Source: Scedosporium boydii
Taxonomy: Eukaryota > Ascomycota > Sordariomycetes > Microascales > Microascaceae
Assembly: GCA_002221725.1 (NCBI GenBank)
Contig: NJFT01000245.1
Coordinates: forward strand, 1 to 58,629
DNA length: 58,629 nt
Direction of reading: 5' to 3'
The position numbers were made by a program, and so were the translations under genes. The notes under the pieces were generated by a model. That model had not been told where the DNA came from and ran no database searches. It saw only the letters and a program-made list of their open reading frames with translations. Positions 52,492-58,629 of the stretch are shown here, one piece after another (within the stretch, counting starts at the first letter, position 1; each line of letters begins with the position of its first letter).

Positions 52492-55400
52492 GAATGCTGT
52501 TGGCTGTGGCGTCTAGGATAAGGAGGGAGGGGGAGGAATTAAATCTAGGTGGCGGCCGCAGAAAGCTTTCCAAACAGCGGAAAACTAACGGCCGAAGCTG
52601 GACCCGAAGCACAGCCAGAGTATGCTAGTCGAGAAGAGAGGGTTGTTCAAGTTATTCGAGTGATTCGAGCTGTCGTTCCGTGAAGTCGTGCAGACCCGAG
52701 GCTATGCGACGTGTGTAACGATAAACATGGGGTGAGCAGCGTGTTTTCGTCCGTGATACAAAATGGCGGACGGGCTGGCTGGGCAATTAGTTGTTTTTTC
52801 GCCGTTGCTCTCGCACCCATTTACTATACACGCAGCTGTACGAAGGTAGCTCTGTTCGTCCTTAAGCGGTGGTGATGGTGCTTCACAGCTCGCACACTGC
52901 GCTGAGGGGTTGAGGCTGGGAAGAGGGGCGCGCCACGGAACCAAAGATTCAATCGAACAAGGCGAAATCGGTAGAGGTCAAGGTACACACCACAGCCGCG
53001 CCTCGATTTGGCCAGGGTAGAATGAGTCAATGAGGGACGTTGGTAGAATCACGAAATATCCCATTAAAAAATAGACCGAAATAAATTCAAGTCCAAAAAG
53101 ATAACTCGTAGAAAAGGAAATAAACAACTAGATAACCATTCGGGAAGAAGAAAAATCTGACCAAGTGGAAGAAGCCGTGAAAGTCCTACGACGCGTGCAC
53201 TAACAAAAAGCGTAGCCAGGGAACGTGGTGGAGGGGACTCGCCTGGGAACCAGTTTCGAGTCACGATACCCAGCGGTGTGGCGACAACAGCGAAGGCGTG
53301 CGACGGGAGCAAGACTGCACGGGCTCGGCAGGAAAGATGCCTGGCCAGGGGATGCTGGATGCTGTCCACTTGTGCTGCAGGATTCGGAGGCGAATAACAA
53401 AAATAATATGAAATAAAAATAAATAAATAATATAATAATACAGAATCGAGGAACCAGTTCAGGGCTGGCACCGGCACCAGTCAAAAGCAGATTCCTTGGA
53501 TCTTTCCTATCCAATCCAATGACGCGAGATTGTTACATCAATGGCGGCCACGGGGTCGAAGGAAAAGCTATGGAAGCGGGAGAGCCTGTCCCGTCCAGCG
53601 TCCACTGTCCCAAGCCTGTGGGTGCTTGGAAGCATCACTGATGTGGTTATTCCATGGATTCTTTGGCTCCCACATCATCGGAAATGCCTGGCGTCCATTG
53701 AAAGTTCTGCGAGCAATGAGGGAACCAACCGGGGATGAGCTGACTTTTCGTCGGTGCTAAAGGGGGAGCTGGAGAACTGGAGCCAGTCGAATCGCCGTTC
53801 CTCGGCGGAGAGAGCTTCCTGGTGGCTCATCCAGGGTTAGCATGGTATTGGCAGCTCCTGTGAAGAGCTTCCTATTGCTGGGACTCGTTTGCCACCTGCC
53901 ATTGCCGTGGGGCTCGCGAAAAAGTGGTTCCGGGGGCCCCATGGGAATCGGACTTGGAGCAAATCCCGTCTCGCTCTTTCGGTCTCTAAATATCATCAGG
54001 TGCAATACGGGCCCCGTCCCTTATTGGAAGTTGGCCGGGTCGAGTCTGAAAGGGCTCAAGTCAAGATTCTAGTTAGCTCTTCGCCTCAATGACTGGAGTT
54101 GCTTGAATACAATTGTTTCCCCCCCCCACGCACAAGCAAGCACTTCAATATAGGTGCAAAAAAAGGAGAAAAAAATGAAAAGGAAAAGGAGAAAGCCCAT
54201 CCCAACATCATGAAGATGGCGCTTCAATACTGCGAAGCCATTAGACCATAGGCTCGCATTCGTTGCACGACTGCAGCCCCCAAGATGTTGTGTCGTATTA
54301 TTTGATGCTCAATGCCCGCCCCGATGACAAAGTGATCCTTCTGAACAATGAAGCAAACAGCTCTTAGTTCTCGACCAGAGTATACAAGAGAAATACTTAT
54401 TTCGTCACCAGGCTTGCAGCACACACAAAGGTATCTCTATATCTCAGCCCCAAACTCCCCTAACGCCCAATGGTAGCCACCCAAAACACCTCCAAGCCCC
54501 CCTCCAACCGCTGCACAAACGAATCATAACCAATCAACACCAGCATAAAACACGGCCTCTTGCACAAAACCGCAGCACTAACGCACATGCAGATAAACTC
54601 GGTCTCGACCCTCCCCAAGCACAAATCAAAGCTCGTTTGTCCCACAATCGCCAAACCTTCGTTTCTGGCCAATCAGATCTGCTGACACTGCGCCCCCTTT
54701 GCTTCACTGAATTCCCCTTGCCTGAGAATGTAAATGCACACTACGAAGTACGAAGTGCGAAAAGGTAGTCTAGGTTAAGCAACTTATGCCCGCTCTAGTG
54801 TAGGCTGCATAGCGCTAACAAAACTGCCCGAAAACCTTGAGATTTGAGAGGGAAAACTTTTCGAAATTCGAAATAATTTACATGTACAAAGGTACGAAGG
54901 ACTCTCTTCTCACAGTTTGTCCTGTTCTCAGGACCAATCAACCTCCGTATTTACGCCCCATCTGTATCTCCGATGCCTCCGTGATGAGAGCCTCCCAGCG
55001 CGAATGGAATTGGGAATTTCTCTTGGATCTTTCGTCTGGGCCCTAGGCGTTATAACCGGCACTTTGGACAAGTAGACACATCACTTAGAAAGGACACTGT
55101 TGAACGATTGTTTAATACTTTTTTAATTGCTTCTGTTTTCTATTTCTGCTAGGCTTAAGATTTGCCTGCTAATGATACATACGGCTATTGATGATGCCGC
55201 TTCGTTGTTGCTTCCGCCTCACAGAGAAGGGCACCGATTGCCCTCCTCTTCCTGGGTAGCAAATGACCTTCCTCGGAAGTCCTCCGTGGTTACCAGTATC
55301 CCCTTGACCAAATGCACACTCAAACCAGAAAACACCGTTCCGGATAGAAGAAAAAAGAGAAAAAGCTAACACACAGTTGCGCCGCCGTAAAAATCATCAA

Positions 55401-55551
55401 AAAAGAACATGGCGAGAAAGATAAAGCAAGATGGCAGGGCGGGAATGGCCGCCGAAAAACAAGGCGATAATCAACGTTCCGAAGCTTTTTGTCGCCGCGC
55501 TGGTGTGAACAAGAGACAAGAAATGGCAGGTCGTATAGATGTCTCGCTGAT
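52492..55551. other. Intergenic region of 3 kb with no supported gene
   Basis: The left part should be the BTB gene promoter. An AT-rich island lies at 53395-53445 (AAATAAATAAATAATATAATAATA). The minus-strand frames at 54224-54424 and 54460-54672 have protein-like composition but no ATG and are separated by stops. TACGAAGTACGAAGT occurs at 54742-54756, followed by a GTACGAAGG at 54890. No RNA gene is recognised. Confidence 0.5.
54742..54756. repeat. Tandem copy of the TACGAAGTA motif
   Basis: TACGAAGTACGAAGT matches 15 of the 16 bases of the copy at 9423-9438. Confidence 0.65.
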
Positions 55552-56472
55552 TTAGCAAACCTCCATCTCAATTTCGGTGCTGCCGAAAGGCATAGCGTAT
55601 CCGGTGTTTGCTTGCTGGACGTAGACCGGAACAATAGGCTGGCTAGCGGCCATCATAGTCTCGGGGCCCTCGAAGACAGGAGGGTTGCTCTTGAGGTTTT
55701 GGAGAGCACCCTCGCCTGTACGGCTAACAAGACGGCCCTGTCGGAGGTTCTCGTCAAAGAGGAAGTAACCCTCAGATGCCTCAATAAGGTACGACTGGAG
55801 ACCCTTGCTCTCGAGCTGGATGACCACGTTGGAAATGGGGTAGTGATTCTCGATGAATTTTGCCCAGCCGCGAGCAGCAGCCTGAATGTGCTCATCGTTG
55901 CTGATGCGCCTCCAACCAATGCCTAGGTGGAGGGTGAAATCATCCACCACGAGGTGGTGGGTCGTCTCCGAGGTGGGTGTTGTGAAGCCGGTGCTAGGGC
56001 TGTTGTGGTCCTCGGCAGGGCTGGCCGCCGCAGAGTTGTGCTCGCGGCGCTGAGTCTTGCAGCTTCGTCCGGAGAGTTGTTGTTCTTGTTGCATCTGCAA
56101 TGCTGTTTTCACTTCAGCATTGTGGAGGGCGGCGGCCGCGGATGATGTAGTAGGCTGGCCAACGTGGGCGGCAGTGGCAGTCTCCATCATGACCATGTCA
56201 TTTCCAGACATCCAGTCATTGTTGGAGAAAGAAATCGGTGAAGACTCGGGAACGTCGTCGGAGAGGTTAGGCTCCGCCTCCTCTCGGGACCTCTTGCGCC
56301 CGGCGCCGGTGGGCTTCGAGGAAGAGGGAGTCATGTTGGCGAATCGACGCGCGGCGAAGGCGTTGGGCTTAGATTGGAAGGAGGACTTGCCCAGAATGAG
56401 GGCTTGGTGTGCAGTTTGAGGTGCAATGGCTAGGACTGGGCCATCGGCAAAGGAGCTTCCGAAGTACACCAT
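55552..56472 (-). CDS. Conserved filamentous-fungal protein of unknown function
   Basis: This single-exon frame encodes about 306 residues from the ATG at 56472. The frame is open to 56595, but the extra N-terminus there is low-complexity and is preceded by a CAG splice-acceptor-like end (CCTCAG), so it is probably leader sequence or an intron. Near the N-terminus is a conserved patch HQALILGKSSFQSKPNAFAA. Next come a basic nuclear-localisation-like GRKRSREE and an acidic/Ser-rich stretch. The C-terminal block (DDFTLHLGIGWRRISNDEHI, then AAARGWAKFIENHYPISNVV) looks like a compact alpha/beta domain. To my recollection this pattern recurs in uncharacterised proteins of related fungi. I assign no function; nuclear location is inferred from the basic patch only. 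Confidence 0.75.
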   Translation of the reverse strand: MVYFGSSFADGPVLAIAPQTAHQALILGKSSFQSKPNAFAARRFANMTPSSSKPTGAGRKRSREEAEPNLSDDVPESSPISFSNNDWMSGNDMVMMETATAAHVGQPTTSSAAAALHNAEVKTALQMQQEQQLSGRSCKTQRREHNSAAASPAEDHNSPSTGFTTPTSETTHHLVVDDFTLHLGIGWRRISNDEHIQAAARGWAKFIENHYPISNVVIQLESKGLQSYLIEASEGYFLFDENLRQGRLVSRTGEGALQNLKSNPPVFEGPETMMAASQPIVPVYVQQANTGYAMPFGSTEIEMEVC

Positions 56473-58629
56473 GGCTACCTGAGGAAGAAGAAGGAAAAGG
56501 CTTGGAGCTGGAAGATGTAGGAAAGCTGGAGGGCTAGAAGGTGGGAGAGACGTGCACGAAACACGCGCCCAAAGGGGAGAGAGTTCTGGGGGCACACAGG
56601 GTTAGTAATTTCAGAACACACAAAACTACGCAACCTGCTCTTTTGTGTAAGCGCAGTTGTTGGCGTAACCGGTTCCGTAATTGGTCTTCCTTCTAGTAGT
56701 GAGGGTGACCGTCGTCGTTTCTGCTGTTTGTGCTGATCGATGTGGTTGTGGGATGGTGGAAGCGACAAGGGTGTGGATTAGGATTGGCGAAGTCGCTGGT
56801 GACACGGGACTGAGGATGGGATGGTCGTTTGATGATGCAGGGTAGGTAGGAAGCGTGTTGATGGACGCGAAGGGGGAAGGTCCTTGAGATAAGAGAAACT
56901 GCCAATGAAGGTGAGAAAGGTCCGGGACGACGAAGGTGGCACACGACGGAGCCGCTCGTGTCCTACTAGACAAGAGGTAGACGTGGGAGGTCTGGGTGTA
57001 AGAGGTTTGAGGTAAGGTATAGTGGATGGAGATGTAAGTTGATGATTATGGTAGACAAGGAGTGACAGGGGGAAAGAAAAGTAGAAAGTGTGGAAGGGGG
57101 AAGAAGAAGGTTATTAAGAGAAGAAGAAGAGGGAAGGGGAGCGGAAGAGACACAAAGAAGGTGTCAATTGGGGTGTGTGTGTGAGCGAGAGAGCATGTGT
57201 GGGTGAGCAGCAGCACGAACAGTAACAGAAGAGAGAGGATCAATGGATTGACTTGCAGGAAGCCGAGCAGCCTGCCTTCCATCTAGCGTAAGATCGGGAC
57301 TTGGACGAGTCGACGACGGCACCAGTACATCCGACCTTACCGCATACTAACAATTTTTAGAATAATGTAGAGCAAATACCTAAATGTTCCTTGTTCCTTT
57401 GTATTTTATACGAGGTATTCTAGGTATTCTAAAGTAGTGCTAGTACTTCCAAGATAATACATATTAAGTTCGCTAGGGATTTTGTACTTTACTTGTGGGG
57501 CAAGTGTACTCGGTACCTTGTTGGCTGGGGCGACAAGTGCTAGTTGCCGGGGGGGTCGTCCCTTCTCTCAGAGATCGGTACCTCCACTCTACGCCCAGAA
57601 ATCCGACCAACCAGAAAACTGAGTCCTTCGAGGCTGGCCGGCCTGGCTTAGGTAATCCCGCCCAGAGCGACAAAACCCCGATTGAGAGCTTGGACCCACC
57701 CATGCTCCCCAACCCCTGCGTCCGTCTCGCGTTATGAGGGAAAACGGAACCCCCGCCTCAGTCCAATCCAAGTCACCGGCTATTTTCCCAAGAACGTACG
57801 AGAAAGTACCACCGTACCAGTGAAAGTATATTGTACCTAAGTGGTGGCGATTAAGTAAGCTTTCGCTCCTCGGACTTAATTCGCACTTTGGTAACCTCCG
57901 TCAAGGTTCGTTCCGTCCGAGTCACGTGCAAGAATTTATTACGGATGAGATTTAGTCAGGACCACCTGAGACATTTGCAGGAAGGTTTACGGGGTACCTC
58001 AGTACGGAGGTACTTCGCGCATTGTGGGCTCACCCGGTATACGGAGTACAAGTAAACTTAGTAAAAGCGGCAGTTGACTTCCGTCCACGGAGTGTACCAA
58101 CGTGCTCTAAACGAACGAAACGCGAGGACGAAGGTACAAAGTACTTCATACATCAGAAGTGAATGGTGTAATTATACGCAGTGTCCACACATCCTCCGTA
58201 CAAAGTACGTACTTCGTACACTCTCAGAATATTGGAGGGAGAAAATGGTTCGACACGGCAAAAAAACTTGGTTTAACACCAACTGGAGTGATCGACTTTG
58301 AGCTCCAAAGCCGAACTCCCTATCACGTGGAGGTCTGACCCGGTATTAGCTAAATTTCTACGATTTTCCAGTCTTGGCAGCAAACTTGGTTTCTTGATCT
58401 CCCCCCAGCTCAGCTAGCCGAAATGAAGATGAACTCCGTTGCTTGGTCGAGAAGTCTTACTTGCTTTTCTACAGACACAATTTTAATCGTGTTGGGGAAA
58501 AGGTGAAGAATACGTGAAATAAAAGTAGAAATCTATTCCGTGGCCAGTCTACCGGCTTTCCCCCCTTTCTATTGCCATACCATAATCCCTTGGTGCCAAA
58601 AGAAAAAAAAAAAAAAAAAAAAAAAAAAA
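56473..58629. other. Upstream region of the last gene, GTAC-rich tail and terminal A-run
   Basis: 56473-57290 is pyrimidine-rich on the minus strand and probably the promoter and spliced 5' leader of the gene at 55552. From about 57780 to 58220 GTAC tetramers are dense, ending in a 22-bp imperfect palindrome at 58198-58219. The window ends in a run of 27 A (58603-58629), which may be genuine homopolymer, a gap edge or a contig end. No gene is supported. Confidence 0.5.
58198..58219. repeat. 22-bp imperfect palindrome containing GTACTTCGTAC
   Basis: GTACAAAGTAC is followed at once by GTACTTCGTAC, its reverse complement with one mismatch. The right half is an exact copy of the dispersed intergenic motif. 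Confidence 0.6.

Noticed and set aside
54224..54672. Two minus-strand frames that could be exons of one gene
   Set aside because: Neither has an ATG, an in-frame stop precedes each, and no convincing splice pair joins them.
58603..58629. Terminal run of 27 A as a poly(A) tail or retroelement end
   Set aside because: No coding or target-site evidence precedes it; it may be a gap or contig edge.

Overview
The window is chromosomal DNA from a filamentous ascomycete, most likely a Sordariomycete (Pezizomycotina). The evidence is split genes with short introns (about 50-220 bp, usually GTANGT...CTNAC...YAG), large CT-rich upstream regions, and a gene set typical of such fungi: an AA11-type chitin-active monooxygenase, a NACHT-type STAND protein and a conventional alpha-tubulin. 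The genus is not resolved. Exon-intron structures were worked out by hand from reading-frame continuity, splice signals and family conservation.

Layout. 1-1.1 kb: the 5' part of a NACHT/STAND gene that runs off the left edge. 2.5-4.7 kb: RNA polymerase III subunit RPC82 (-), divergent from QCR2 (+, 5.4-7.0 kb) across a 711-bp promoter that holds a perfect inverted repeat and a CCAAT box. 10.3-13.4 kb: a PBP1/ataxin-2 homologue (+) with LsmAD and PAM2 but no visible Lsm domain. 15.3-16.6 kb: a secreted AA11 monooxygenase (-). 16.6-21.6 kb: a gene-poor stretch. 21.6-22.7 kb: a sterol-dehydrogenase-like SDR (+). 24.2-26.5 kb: exocyst SEC6 (+), convergent with EDE1/Eps15 (-, 27.0-31.3 kb). 32.8-34.8 kb: alpha-tubulin (-). 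37.0-38.0 kb: HIS6 (-), divergent from PGA1 (+, 38.6-39.4 kb). 40.0-41.4 kb: a WW-domain protein with a Gln/Pro/Tyr-rich repeat tail (-). 43.0-44.8 kb: dynactin ARP10-like (-). 45.3-46.1 kb: a ubiquitin C-terminal hydrolase (-). 46.5-46.7 kb: a small orphan ORF. 47.5-50.2 kb: a GEN1/Yen1 Holliday-junction resolvase (+), convergent with a BTB protein (-, 50.8-52.5 kb). 55.6-56.5 kb: a conserved fungal protein of unknown function (-).

Most genes are housekeeping genes and do not form a functional cluster. Loose themes are polarised growth and trafficking (SEC6, EDE1, alpha-tubulin, ARP10/dynactin) and the cell surface (PGA1, AA11). No secondary-metabolite cluster, transposon ORF, CRISPR array, rRNA or convincing tRNA gene was seen.

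The strongest unexplained signal is a short motif, TACGAAGTA/TACTTCGTA. It occurs about a dozen times, only between genes, often in tandem, palindromic or hairpin form. Other points worth a check are the LsmAD-only ataxin-2 homologue, a PIP-box-like motif in the resolvase tail, a P-loop on a 25-nt microexon, a GC-AG intron in HIS6 and a perfect 9-bp inverted repeat in the RPC82/QCR2 promoter. I saw no clear evidence of a wholly new multi-gene system.
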